A stretch of DNA of 64,000 bases, taken from positions 19,784,001-19,848,000 of the forward strand of contig NC_088355.1 in the NCBI RefSeq assembly GCF_036884655.1. Direction: 5' to 3'. The notes beneath the pieces were generated by a model that ran no database searches, was not told where the DNA came from, and was given only the letters and a program-made list of their open reading frames with translations. Origin of the DNA: Musa acuminata AAA Group (lineage: Eukaryota > Streptophyta > Magnoliopsida > Zingiberales > Musaceae). Positions 22,507 to 34,595 of the stretch are shown piece after piece (the stretch's first letter is position 1; every line of letters begins with the position of its first letter). The translations under genes and the position numbers were made by a program.

Positions 22507-25036
22507 GGTACCACTGCCCAGTTTGGTTGTACCATAGCTTGACAGTCTCATAGATCGAGTTTTTTTAGTTTTCCAACTCATAAGCGGTTCCGCCGCCTGT
22601 TCTGGCGGTGCCACCACCTGACCCAACTTTTGGGTCATTGAATGGGCCTCCTAATGAGCCCAAATCAAATTAAGGCCCAATTGGCCCCTAATTGAGTTAG
22701 CATGATTACACCAAAAGCTAACTCAAGTAGCCCCCTAAACTACTTCGATCTTAGACAAATAATTATAAAGCATGAATCCTTTGTCTTACATGTCATTGGT
22801 TCATCTAGCACTCGTCTGATCCTTCGGCGCATCATCCTCTCCTTTAGAGTATTGCCTAATCGGCATATTGACTCCCGCAACTTCCGATCTCCTTGGCGCA
22901 GTATCTGATCCTTCGGCCCGATGTCAAAATTCACGGCACGAGCCTTCTGCCGACACGTCGATTGATCCTCCGACTCAATGTCCAATCTTCTAACATGTTC
23001 ACTCTGGCCCATTGTCTGATTCCTCTTGCTTTAATCAATTTGTCTCTCCTTGATCGAAGCTAGTCTTGTGTCACTTAAACGCACATTAGATGACTAACAC
23101 ATTAATTGATTTCATCATCAAAATATGAGATTCAACACCTTTTACTCTCCCTCTAGTATCTCAAGAGAACCATCATCCTTTATAAAACCAAGGATCAATC
23201 TCAAACCCCCTTTGGTGATCACAAGAAGGTTAAACTACTAAGGTAATCCCTAAACCAAATTGCTTCTCTCATTGCATTACTTATTCTTGCCTCTTTTATT
23301 TGTTCTTGATAAATATAGTCTCTATGACTTCTAGAAGATCCTCAAGGGACAAACGTAAGAGGAGATTAGATGAAAACCTATGATTTCCTACTCTGTTAAC
23401 TTATATATCCTCCCAATTCTTCAAATAAGTAAACTTATTTATCCTAGACCTGTTAGGTTGTTTTACAACAACTTGCATGTGGATAAACATGATAGGATAT
23501 ATGTTAGGAACAAGTCGGCACTAATAGAGGGGGGGGGGGGGGGTGGGGGGTGTGAATTAGTGCAACGGTAAAAATTACGTCGGTTAGAAAATCCTTCGTA
23601 TGATAAAATCTGATTTCAATGAAAACTGTTTCAAAAAAATCTTTAGATTGAAAGCATATGAAATTATAGTTGATGTAAAGCAAGGAAGGCAGTTTGTAGT
23701 TAAGATAAATGGCAAAACAAAAATACAAACTGATTTATAGTGGTTTGGTCGTCGTGACCTACATCCACTCTTCTGATTCCTCTTCCGTCGAGGCCACCGG
23801 CATCCACTATCGATCTTCCTTTAATAGGCAAAGATCAACCTCCTTCTTACACCCCTCATCTCGTTTTATCGGGTTTAGGAGACAACCCTTAAAAGCACAC
23901 ACACTCCTCTCTAAACAAAATTCTAAAGTTATTTCTAGAGGAGGGATTTCTTAAGTGATTTCTACAGCGTTTTCTCACTTTAAAACTCTCTGTGCTTGTC
24001 TTTTTAAACCAGGGATGAGAGGGGTATTTATAGGCTTCAAGTTGATTCAAACATGGAGCCTAAAAAGGTCTCATCCCAAGTTTCCTTGGTACTTGCGGTA
24101 CCACTATCGTTCCTGAGCGGTATTACCGTCGCAAGATCTGCTACCGGGCGGTACCACCACCAAACAAGGGCGGTACCATCGCTGGCAGCATTGTTGCCAG
24201 CAATACCACCACCTAGCCTGGGCGGTACCACCGCCCAGATTTCCTGGGGTGATGTTCCCTAGGCGGTGCCACCGCCGACCAAGGCTTCAGCACCCTGGTT
24301 GCACCTTGAATTCGGCCCAAACCAACCCACCTTTGGGCCTAGTTGGCCCTAACAGAGTTGATGGGATTACCTCCCAATCATAATTCTAATTATGTACTAA
24401 TTACGATTCCTAAGACATAATCTAAGATAAGTCAGGTTTCTTCCGGCGATCTTCCGGCGAACTTCCGATGATCTCTCAGCAATATTCCGTAGGACTCCCG
24501 GTAAGCTCCTGAACTTCATGATGATCTTCTTGGCAAGTTCCGATAAGCTTCTTTAGCAAACTCTAGGACTTCTCAGTCAATTCTGGCAGAACTTCTAACA
24601 AACGTCCGGAGTTCCGATGAACTCTCGAACTCCCAACAAAATCGTGTTCTTGACTCTGGGACATCATTTTGCTTTATGTCTTGCTATCATAGTTAATCAT
24701 GCACACATAAAAATACACTTCAATCTAGACAATTATTACTAAGCATGAATCATGTCATTCGACTTGTCATTGGCCCATCGACGCTTCATCTGATTCTTCG
24801 ACGCATCGTCCGCTCCTGCGGCCTATTGCCCAATCGGCCAATTGACCTCCGCAACTCTGATATCCTTGGCACAATCTCCACTCTTCTTAGCCTAATGCCC
24901 GAATCCATGGCCTGAAGCCTTCTGTCGATACGTCGACCGATCCTTCGGCCCGACGTCCAATCTTTTGATATGTTTCTCTGGCCCAACATTATTCTTCCTG
25001 CTTTAGTTGACTCTCCCTGATCGAAGCACCCTACTA

Positions 25037-25480
25037 TCACGGACAAACTTCTAAACAAGATGTTTGATGTAATGCTTATGTATGTCCGTGTCTTTTGGCA
25101 TGTTCATGCCTTGTACAGCATGTAGAGGGGTGGCCGAAGGCTTAATAGTCTCATTTTAGGTGGGTTGGTGGCCTCTTTAGGCTTGTAAATAAAGGTTGTG
25201 TCATGTGGACACGTGCGAGAGATTCTCGGTCTATAATGGACCATTTTACCCTTTGTTGTGCAACTGTTCAGAGCTTGTAAAGTTTGTTTGTAATTTGCAT
25301 TGTCTATGAAGTGTTTTTCGGAGATGTTTGCTTGTGGATCCCGATTGAGGTGTTCTCTCTGACCCGTTCTCTCTTTTGTTGGTCCTAAGGGACAATGAGA
25401 GGCTTCGGGGAGGTTGACCTTTGCGGACGGACACGCAAGGGTGCCGCACGACTTAGGCAAAACCAGCTAAGTCCATGACA
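25037..25480 (+). repeat. 5' LTR of G
   Basis: Starts TATCACGGACAAAC (TG to TA at the terminus) and ends GTCCATGACA, just before the primer-binding site. It is nearly identical to 29169-29614. TGTAAATAAAGG near 25184 could serve as a TATA-like or poly(A) signal. Confidence 0.9.
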
Positions 25481-25482
25481 GA

Positions 25483-25494
25483 TGGTATCAGAGC
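25483..25494 (+). other. Primer-binding site of G
   Basis: TGGTATCAGAGC, two bases after the LTR end, complementary to initiator tRNA-Met. Confidence 0.9.
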
Positions 25495-28400
25495 GGGACA
25501 AGCACTCATAGAAACACTTAGCATGCAAACGTGGGGGACCTAGCGGGGCTGCATTGAGGGCAATCAGCACACGCACGACCATTTAGGGGAAAACGGGCAT
25601 GGAGATTTAGGGAAAAGGAGTCGCTCGGAGGAGCGGGCATCTAACATTGGCATTCAGAGGAATGGCCAACCCTTCGCGTAAGAGGCACCACGAGAACAAG
25701 CAAGCTTGGAAGAATGCGGAGCGCACAAATATTGGGATGGCTGAGTTTGAGCAACGGCTCAACGTTGACAACTATACTTGATGGTGCTCAAGGCAAGCGA
25801 GGCGCTTGGTAAAGGATGAGACCATGCAAGGTGGAATGAGTTGCTCAACGACAAAAAGAGTTATGCAAAGCTCACAGAGGTGAGGGGAATTGCTAACTCG
25901 AAGAATTTGGTACTCATTCATGGGCTTGTATGCGGATGATGGAATATTCGTGGCCATCCTAAGGCGACTAAAACTCGATGCCATGAAGCATTGAAACTTT
26001 CTCTTCAGCATATGAAGGATACGTCCGTAGGAGGCTAAAGTGTGCAATGAGTTCAGCATGTTGCTAGGCCTTGAGTGGTGCAGAGGGGGCTATATTGACA
26101 TGGAGTCGCAATCTAGCAAGTGCGTTTGAGGAGGCAGATCAATGTACAGTTTGTTCAGCAGATCGGAGTAGTCCAAGGGGATGGTGGTCTCCGAAACAAA
26201 GAGAGATGTTGCTCCAATGGGACAGTTATCCAGGAGGGATAAGTCCCGGCTCTCCAGAGGGAGAATCATGTGAGACGGACCTCACATGTTGAGGAGGAGT
26301 ACTTCAATAAACAATGACTCCACGAAGCTCAATGGACTGAGCAAGCGGCGAGCAGTCGTCGCATGATCTCGCTTGAGAGAATGCATTGGTGGATGCATTG
26401 CGAGATCAAGTGGGGGAGTGACCCAAAGCAACTTAAATGAAGGCATACTTGGAGTCGATGTGGAGATCGGACTCAAGGGAGGGCTGACCCGTGGAATGGT
26501 GGGCACGAGGGCCACTATTGGCTCAATGCAAAAACGAGGAGCGGAGCAACTTGGGTGTAACTTGGCGAAGTACCCAAGCCGCATGAAGAGAGCCAGCATA
26601 GAAGTTGGAACATGGAGCAGAGGCATAGTGCTTTCCTTAGATAGAGGTCAAGGACATGAACTCTTGCAGAGGCAAGAGTAGAATCATGTTGTTCCATGGG
26701 TCATTCATTCTATCAGAGAGGACTCATCTTGCATGGTGCCAAAGATGAAGGGAGCTTATGGGCACATGCACCTTATCTTGGAGGAGCATTTGATGGAGGA
26801 ACTAAGGTGACTCAATTTGTGAAGGCGAAGTTGGGTTCAGAAGGCCTTAGAACAGGGCAAGAGGACGCAGAGGCGGGTACTCTTGAAGAATATGCCATAG
26901 TGTTGCCATTCAAGTTGCCATGAAGGAAGTAGTGAACAGCGGAGATTGTGCTGGTAGGGGCAGAGGCCAAGGATCCAGACAATGGTGCACAAATTACAGT
27001 GAAGTCGGTGGACTTCGGGAGCTACTAGGCGACGGACTATCCTAGAGCGGTGCTTCATCTAAGTGTGACCCAAGAGTGGGTGGATGAAGGTCGATTGCCA
27101 AATGAGTGAACAAACTCTAAGGTGGAAGAGACCCTACGATGTATTGGCAAAGGCCACACATGGAGGGTTCACAATTCGAGTTCAACCCACAAGGATCAGA
27201 ATGCAATGGAGATGTCACCAAGAGGCGACATGGTGCAGCGGATCGTGGTGGAACAGTTCGTGGCAATGCGATACACACGACATAGTCCCATGAGGGACTA
27301 GATCATATGGAGGTATGATCGGGAGCTACTGGAAGCTCCACTTCGGTGAACAACACGACGGCAAGAAGGGCTATGGATTCAAGGAGTGAAGGCCATGGTA
27401 CCGTAGAGGCGTGTCTTCCGTGTGTGCATCGAATTTTACATCAGATGAAAACCTTGGTCATCAGCGTATGGGAGCTGGGTTCCACCAAGGGAAAAGTTCG
27501 AATGTAAGTACTAGTGAGTCCCATGGGAGGGACTTGATCATGCAGAGGTATGATCGAAGCAGCTGGAGAGTTGGACTGCTCCAGAGCTCATATTCGTTTA
27601 AGGGAGCCCGGCAAGTTAGAGGACAAGGCCGAGTAAGCGAACGTTGCTAGCAAGGAAGCTAAGGAGAATATAATCGTTGCAAACCCTACAACGTGATGGT
27701 AGAGGCCATGCATGAGAGTTGCAGTCTGTCTTTCCATCGATCAAACAGACTGCTTGGAGAACACAAAGGTGTTGAAGAAGGGGGTCGAAAGGGGCGAGGA
27801 AGCGACAACGAGTCTAGAGGGACTTAGCTACCCAAAATCAAGCATCAGTTAGAATGGAGGTGGACTTAGAGGAGTGCTACGAAGGCATATTTACTGATCG
27901 TGAAGAAAATGGATGCAGATGCGAGGTGACGGATAGTAGTGCCATGGGCATGGTAGTGCCATGGGCATGGCAGCGCCATGGTACCGCAAAGGCGGGACTT
28001 CCGTGAAAGTCATTGATCCCTTGCTCTCATGGAGGGAGAGTGCTTGGTCGTGAAAGGGGCCGAGGAGGTGGAGCATGCAGAGGTAATCTCCAAGTACCAA
28101 GACAAGGTTGAAGGGCAGAGGCCGAGGAACTTCGTAAGACCGGTGTTAATGAGCTTCTCATCAAGATAGCCGAAAGTGAAGGACTTCGGGTCATACAAGA
28201 GTGCATAACCAAGTAACGAAGCAGACAGTATGTGGTGCTGTACCTTTGCTACTCAGTGGAGTAGGCGGCAGGGTTGATGGAGAAGACGGTTCAATCCCAA
28301 AGGCAACCAAACCTTTGAGAGAATTACTCCAAGTTGGGGTGAAAACTTCCTTCATTCCAGAAGTTCGATGGCATTGAGAAGGTGAATCACAGTAACTAAC

Positions 28401-29155
28401 TCAATGCAAGGAGTGCAAACACTTCAAGTGCTTCAGAAGTGTGAGCAAAGAGCAAGCGAAGGCTAGTAACCAGCTCGATGAATGGAGTACAACCTGGAGG
28501 AGGCGGGCGAAGTCCAGTAACCTTTGCCTTCTCAACCCTTAAGAGAATGGGTGAAACCGAGTACCCCAATTCTCTTGTCTATCCAGCAGAGGAGCTTTGC
28601 ACAAGTTCAAAGACCCTTCGAAGACAATGGAAGACAATAGTTGTCCAATCCTCACCAACGGTGATCAGTCCCACTGAGAGTAGATTGTCCGCCTCATTTC
28701 CCCACGAAATGCCAATCGAAAGTGGAAGTGATGCGAACCTACTTGGATGTGATAACTAAGTGAAAGAAGAGTCAATGAGCAAATTTTGTGGAGGAAGGAC
28801 CCAAGACTTCAGAAGTTTGCGAGACGATGCTCGTTAAAGCTCCAACAAGCATCCACCCAATTCAACAGCATGAGGCATTTGAGAGACTAGCGTAGTAAGG
28901 ATGGACTTTTCCTTCATCTGGGGGATCCGCAGGAATCAACAAGGATCAACACAACTCAGCCAACCCCACACCAGAGTCAAAGTCACTGGTGAGTTGAAGC
29001 AGCATGGTGGATCAAAGGTTCGACTACTCAAAAACAACAGCGGAGAGCAGCTAGGAGCCAAGAGGCGCATTGTAGCTAGAGTAGAAGATTGAAGACTCAG
29101 CAAAGGCGAGGAGTTGTAGTGTCGACAAAGGCTTCAACGAGGATGTCGAAGGAAT
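25495..29155 (+). other. Interior of G, no recognisable gene
   Basis: This 3.7-kb region is GC-richer than its surroundings, with only short ORFs of up to about 115 codons on either strand and no gag, protease, integrase or RT motif that I can see. It contains diverged internal repeats: GGAGGTATGATCGGGAGCTA at about 27310 against AGAGGTATGATCGAAGCAGC at about 27545, and CCATGGTACCG near 27394 and again near 27975, each followed by a matching CTTCCGTG. It could be heavily decayed coding DNA or a truly non-coding LARD interior. Confidence 0.7.
27937..27986 (+). repeat. 17-bp tandem repeat in G
   Basis: TAGTGCCATGGGCATGG is repeated at 27937 and 27954, followed by a partial third copy with CAGCGCCATGG. 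Confidence 0.85.
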
Positions 29156-29168
29156 AAGTGGGGGAGAA
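29156..29168 (+). other. 3' polypurine tract of G
   Basis: AAGTGGGGGAGAA directly precedes the 3' LTR start TGTCACGG. Confidence 0.85.
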
Positions 29169-29614
29169 TGTCACGGACAAACTTCTAAACAAGATGTTTG
29201 ATGTAATGCTTATGTATGTCCATGTCTTTTGGCATGTTCATGCCTTGTACAGCATGTAGAGGGGCGGCCGAAGGCTTAATAATCCCATTTTAGTTGGGTT
29301 GGTGGCCTCTTTAGGCTTGTAAATAAAGGTTGTGTCATGTGGACACGTGCGAGAGATTCTCGGTCTGTAATGGACCATTTTACCCTTTGTTGTGCAACTG
29401 TTCAGAGCTTGTAAAGTCTGTTTGTAATTTGCATTGTCTATGAAGTATTTTTCGGAGATGTTTGCTTGTGGATCCCGATTGAGGCGTTCTCTCTAACCCG
29501 TTCTCTCTTTTGTTGGTCCTAAGGGACAATGAGAGGCTTCGAGGAGGCTGACCTTTGCAGACGGACACGCAAGGGTGCCGCATGACTTAGGCAAAACCAG
29601 CTAAGTCTGTGACA
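29169..29614 (+). repeat. 3' LTR of G
   Basis: TGTCACGGACAAAC to GTCTGTGACA, with intact TG...CA ends, then TSD CTAC. About 15-20 differences from the 5' LTR were noted by eye. Confidence 0.9.
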
Positions 29615-29688
29615 CTACGTCACTCAAAACATAGATTAAATCATAAACACTATCAATTAGTTTCATCATCTAAATTTGAGATTCAATA

Positions 29689-32060
29689 ATCTCCCCCTTT
29701 TTTATGATGACAACTAATTGATGACAAAGTTAACCTTAACTCCCAAAGTTTAACCAAACTCCCCCTATCAATATGTTATATTGATAGAACCCTAGGATTT
29801 AAAAATTCAAGCAACATTTTATCTTAAACTTATGCATAACATCATTATACTTCTCCCCCTTGTCATCAACAAAAAGGAGAAGTCCACTTATCAAATGTTT
29901 AGACATACAATTTCAAATCATTGCATAAAAAAATAATATCAAGTTTTATCATCATGCAATTTATAAGCTAGAAAATTTAGAAAGTGTTACATCATATTTA
30001 TAACATTCAAGCTATCAAGTTGTAGATATGCAAGCTAGTAAGATAACATGTTCTACATCATACAAGCTAGTGAATCTTACAACATTTAGAATATGCATAA
30101 TCATCAAATCATCATAAATTTTAATGATGTGCAAAATTACAAATTTTACAAGTTTGCATTTGTGCGTCTTCAGATTTGCAAGATAGCACTTATTGCTTCT
30201 CTTTTGAGATGAGCAAGCTAACAAGTTTGCTTCTTTTGCAATGTGCAAGTTTCCAAATTTTGCATCTTGAGCTAGCAATTTTTCTCCCCCTTTGTCATTA
30301 TAAAAAAGAAGAGAAGAATACAGTTTTGTATCTCTTTTTCCTTTTATAATATTTTTCAAATCATGACAAAGGATGAATAATCAAAAAATCAAGTTATGAA
30401 TGTCAAAACAATTTTTTATCATGAATATTTTATCATTGCATGCATCATTTTTATAAGTTGAAGTGTTGCATACATAATATCAAATCATCATTCATAATTA
30501 CATTAATGTTTCAATCATTATTTCAATATATTTGTGCATCATTATAGTTTCAATTTACAACATGCACAATTTTAAAACTTTACATATCATCCTTACTCTA
30601 TGCATGATACTAAAAATGAATCAATCATCATATCATACATGATACTCATAAGCTAGCAAATTTATATCATTTTAAATCATCAAAACAATATCATGAGTAT
30701 TTCATGCATTCATATCATCAATGTTTCAATCATTATTTCAATCATCAAAAATGAAAGATCAAGTCTAAAATTCAAGAGATCAAGATTATAATCTGGAAAA
30801 TGTATAAGAAGAATTTATGTATTTAGAAGATCTAACATGTCTAAGTTTCTCATTTAAGCTAGCAATTTTCTTTCTCCCCTTTGTTATTTTAGACAAGAAA
30901 GAGGTAGAGTGGAAGAATACAAATACATATTAGATCTTGCACATCATGTCATAGAAGATAATAATATCAAATCATGAATGCCACAAGATATGATTTATTT
31001 CATCAAATCTCTTCTTTTTATAAATAGCAAAAGGAAAAATAGGAGATCAAATGATACAATATCTTGATTCATGCATAAGAAATCTCAAGTTATAAATCTC
31101 AAAAAATCAAGATAAAGCTCATTCAAATTTAAATCGTCAAATTAAAATCATTTTCAAGATATTCTAAGAATAAAGATAGGTTCATTACTTTCTCCTTTTT
31201 GAAAAATCGATAAAATAGAGAAATTTTTTAAGGAGAAAGCTTTCTTCTTTTTAGTGATTCAATTCATAAGATTGATTTTATAGATGCATGCCTTTTTCAA
31301 TTTTGCTAAATAAAAACATGCATCAACCTTTATGATCGAAAAGTAAATTTCGTCATAAAAACCATCGAGACCAAAAAAGTATAACATATTGAACATAAGG
31401 CTTCTTTAAACAAGAGATTTGATTTATCATTTTAATTCCAATGACAATATATTTTCCTTTTTATGTGTTTCATTTTAAGTGATTGATTTCATATAAGTTT
31501 ACTCAAGTTTTTTGTATGAAAACCATACATCAACGTTTAAAACGGAAAGATAAAAAATCATAAAGATCAAAAAGTATAACACATAATTCCAAAACATATG
31601 ATTTCAAATCATTATTTCAAGTCCTCATGCATAAAAATCATCAAACATGATGCAAATATTTATTTTCAAAACATTCATCATGATAAGGCATACAAGCCAA
31701 AGAAAACATAAAGCATATTCATCGATCATGGTTTCAATGAGCATAAAGCATTTTCAAACAAAATAAAAAATCAATACGAAAATCATCAAGATATATATTA
31801 TTTCTTCTTGAAAAACATATATAGGATTATCATTAGATTTAAATCTAACATTTTATTCCTTTAATATAAAACATGTGATTTTTATTATCATTTTTTAAAT
31901 TACTAGCATGATAAGCATGATCCTATTTTATTTTTGCATTTTTCATTACATCATTAAACATACAAATTTCAAGAAAAATAATTAAATTAAATTAAAAATA
32001 ACTCATTAAAAGAATCATGAAATTTTGAAATAAATTAAAGGAGTTTTGTTTGAGTTGTTT
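29689..32060 (-). other. AT-rich 3' non-coding region of F, with polypurine tracts
   Basis: On the minus strand the polypurine tract AAAAAAGGGGGAGAT (complement of about 29688-29702) abuts the 3' LTR. Two more GGGGGAGAA-type tracts occur (complements near 29852-29880 and 30283-30300), the first beside TTGTTGATGACAAG. The rest is low-complexity AT-rich sequence dominated by ATCATG/TTTCAATC words, with no credible coding sequence. Confidence 0.78.
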
Positions 32061-32964
32061 ATCTCATTGTAGAAAACCGTAAGGCGTAGTTTGCCACCTC
32101 GCCTTTATTAATTTTCTCCTCATCTTCGGAGGAGCTCGATTCATCCCAAAGTTCTTTCCTCTTCTTGCATTCAAAGCAAGTAGTTGCGTTCTTTTTGTTT
32201 TTTAATTTTTGTTTCATTAACTTTATAAATTTCATGAGTAGTTCAAGTTCACCATCACTTGAGCTTATGCTTGAGTGGTCTTCATATGTTCTAAGTCCCA
32301 AATCCTTCCTGTTCTTTGAAAGGTTGTTCTTGAGTTCTTCACGTGCATTGCACATCATTTCATAGATCATTAGAGACCCGAAGAGTTCTTCGATTAAAAA
32401 AGTATTCAAAATTTTTTATTCTTGTATAGTAGTTATTTTCGAATACCAAGTTTTAGAGAGTGAGCGTAAAATTTTATTCACAAGTTCAAGATTCAAAAAA
32501 CTTTTACCAAAAGCTTTTAAACTATTGACAACATCCGTAAAACAAGTGTACATGTCAAGAATGGATTCGCTTGGCTTCATTCGAAAAAGTTTAAAATCAT
32601 GCATTAAAAAGTTAATTTTCGAATTTTTAACTTTGCTAGTGCCTTCGTGTGTGATTTCGAGAGTGCACCATATGTCAAAAGCCATTTCGCACATAGAAAC
32701 CCGATTAAACTTAGTTTTATCTAAGGCGCAAAATAAGGCATTAATAGCCTTTGCATTTGGAGAAAAAGTTTTCTTCTCCAAATCATTCCGATGGTTCATT
32801 AAAAGAGAAGACATTTGAAAACCAAATTCAATTATGTGCCATAAATCAAGATTCAATGAAAGCAAGAAAACTCTCATTCGAGTTTTCCAATAAGTGTAGT
32901 CCGTCCCATTGAAAAAGGGAGGACGAATGAGAGAGTGACCCTCTTGAAAGCCGAAAAGAGACAT
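32061..32964 (-). pseudogene. gag: gag remnant of F
   Basis: Read from the ATG at 32964 (MSLFGFQEGHSLIRPPFF). The capsid region is well preserved as far as ITTIQE, then TAA at the same place as in B. The frame reopens (LNTFLIEELFGSLMIYEM) and continues to an acidic segment. The zinc knuckle is cut short: CFECKK runs directly into RKELWDESSSSEDEE, so the HX4C half is missing. The frame ends near 32061 (ANYALRFSTMR). Without nucleic-acid binding and with an internal stop, it cannot work as a normal Gag. Confidence 0.87.
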
Positions 32965-32999
32965 TTCTCTTTGGGTGTTAAACCAAATGAGAAAACAAG

Positions 33000-33011
33000 G
33001 CTCTGATATCA
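33000..33011 (-). other. Primer-binding site of F
   Basis: The minus-strand sequence is TGATATCAGAGC, one base from the usual TGGTATCAGAGC, two bases from the LTR edge at 33014. Confidence 0.85.
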
Positions 33012-33013
33012 AT

Positions 33014-34595
33014 TGTTAGGAACAAGTTGGCACTAATAGGGGGGGGGGGTGAATTAATGCAGCGATAAAAATTACGTCAGTTAAAAAAACCTTCATACGA
33101 TAAAATATGATTTCATTGAAAACCATTTCGGAAAGATCTTTAGATTGAAAGCATACGAAAGTGTAGATGATGTAAAGCAAGGAAGGCAATTTGCAGTTAA
33201 GATAAACGGAAAAAAAGAATTGTAAATCGTTTTATAGTGGTTCGATCGTCGTGTCCTATATCCACTCCTCCGATTCCTCTTCTGTCGAGGCCACTAGCAT
33301 CAACTATCGATCTTCCTTTAATAGGCGAAGATCAACCTCCTTCTTACACCCCTCTTCTTCTTTTACCAGGTTTAGGAGACAACTCTTACAGGCACACACA
33401 ATCCTCTCTAAATAGAATTCTAAAGTTAGATCTAGAAGAGGGATTTCTCAAGTGATTTCTACAGTGTTTTCTCACTTTAAAACTCTTTGTGCTTGTATTT
33501 TTTAACCAGGGATGAGAGGGGTATTTATAGGCTTCAAGTTGATTCAAACATGGAGCCTAAAAAGGTCTCATCCCAGGTTTCTTGGGTACTAGCGGTACCA
33601 CCGCCGTTCTTGGGTGGTACTACCTCTATAAGATCTGCTACTGGGTAGTACCACTGCCAAACAGGGGCGGTACCACCACTGGTAGCATTGCTACCGATGG
33701 TACCATCACCCAGATTTCCTAGGGTGATGTTCCCTAAGCGGTGCCACTACCGGCTAGTGTTTCAGCACCCTGGTTAGGCCTTGAATCCGGCCCAAACCAG
33801 CCCACCTTTGGGCCTAGTTGGACCCTAATAGAGTTGATGGGATTATCTCCCAATCACAACTCTGATTATATGCTAACTACGATTCCTAAGACATAATCTA
33901 AGTAAGATAAGTCTGGATTCTTCCGGAGAGCTTCTGGCGATTTTCCAACGAACTTCCGAGGATCTCTCGGTAATGTTCTGGCAGACTCCCGGCATGCTCC
34001 TGGACTTCACAACGATCTTCTTGATGAGTTCCGACGAGCTTCTTTAGCAAGGTCCAGGAGTTTTCGGTCAATTTTGGTAGAACTTCTGACGAATGTTTGG
34101 ACTTCCGACGAACTCTTGAACTCCCAACGAAATCACGTTCTTGACTCTAGGACTTTATTTTGCTTTATGCCTTATTATCGTAGTTAATCTTGTACACATA
34201 AAAATATACTTTGATCTATACAATTATTACTAAGCATGAATCATGTCGTCCGGCATGTCATTGGTCCATCGACGCTTCGTCTGATTCTTTGGCGCATCGT
34301 CCTCTCTTATGGCCTATTGCCTAATTGGCCAGTTCACCTCCGCAACTCCGATATCCTTCGTGCAATATCCGCTCTTCTTGGCCCGATGCCCGAATCCATG
34401 GCCTGAAGCCTTCTGTCGATACATCGACCGATCCTTCGGCCTGACATCCAATCTTCTGACATGTTTCTCTGGTCCGACATTATTCTTCCTGCTTTAGTTG
34501 ACTTTCCCAGATCGAAGCACCCTACGTCACTCAAAATTCAGATTAAATCATAAACACTATCAATTGGTTTCATCATCAAAATTTGAGATTCAAAA
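33014..34595 (-). repeat. 5' LTR of F
   Basis: On the plus strand it opens TGTTAGGAACAAGTTGGCAC and closes with GAGATTCAAAA at 34595, a decayed form of GAGATTCAACA. Length 1582 bp. Palindromes lie at 33592-33752 and the minus TATA box at 33532-33539. It contains the undisturbed counterpart of the G insertion site near 34520. Confidence 0.87.

Larger units (their letters stand above)
13317..23137 (-). repeat. LTR fragment R (minus strand), split by element C
   Basis: On the minus strand it begins TGTTGAATCTCATATTTTGA at 23137, runs to 22507, and after element C continues from 13889 to about 13317. It holds CGGTGGTACC palindromes (22507-22650 and 13777-13889) and a TATA box (13710-13717, minus). 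Its last roughly 150 bp, including the C-run hairpin and the CCTAACA end, are missing at the junction with RT of element A. It is probably a solo LTR or element end that inserted upstream of ORF3 of A and later lost one end together with the 3' half of pol of A. Confidence 0.75.
25037..29614 (+). mobile_element. Element G: non-coding LTR retrotransposon (LARD-like), TSD CTAC
   Basis: A 4.6-kb insertion in the 3' LTR of F, flanked by CTAC (25033-25036 and 29615-29618). The uninterrupted version of this site is seen in the 5' LTR of F near 34520 (CACCCTACGTCACTC). Two short LTRs (444 and 446 bp) starting T(G/A)TCACGGACAAAC enclose a primer-binding site, a 3.7-kb interior without recognisable protein domains, and a polypurine tract. 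The autonomous partner is unknown. Confidence 0.88.
23512..29688 (-). repeat. 3' LTR of F (interrupted by G)
   Basis: On the plus strand it opens TGTTAGGAACAAGTCGGCAC followed by a G-run hairpin, and closes at 29688 with GATTCAATA (one change from GATTCAACA). The LTR DNA is 23512-25036 plus 29619-29688, about 1.6 kb. CGGTACCACC palindromes lie at 24097-24278 and the minus-strand TATA box at 24025-24032. Confidence 0.88.
23512..34595 (-). mobile_element. Element F: gag-only Copia retrotransposon, minus strand
   Basis: Read on the minus strand: 5' LTR 34595-33014, primer-binding site, gag remnant 32964-32061, about 2.4 kb AT-rich non-coding DNA, polypurine tract, 3' LTR 29688-23512 (interrupted by G). 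No pol. It is the same type as B, with a shared gag stop. It interrupts ORF3 of A; the expected short target duplication is not visible (ATATA left, GTATC right). Confidence 0.85.

Noticed and set aside
25104..25460. A 118-codon minus-strand ORF near 25 kb
   Set aside because: It lies within the 5' LTR of G, and a disrupted version exists in the 3' LTR (29380-29583). No domain was recognised, so it is probably chance.
26282..26626. A 114-codon minus-strand ORF and a 102-codon plus-strand ORF overlapping it in G
   Set aside because: They overlap antisense in a GC-rich non-coding interior with no recognisable domain or codon pattern, so neither can be supported.
30015..30359. A 114-codon minus-strand ORF in the AT-rich region of F
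   Set aside because: The homologous part of B has no equivalent frame and the translation is low-complexity, so it is a chance ORF.
23512..34595. A target-site duplication for element F
   Set aside because: The flanks ATATA (left) and GTATC (right) do not match well, and the right LTR terminus is mutated, so I do not claim a TSD although interruption of ORF3 is clear.
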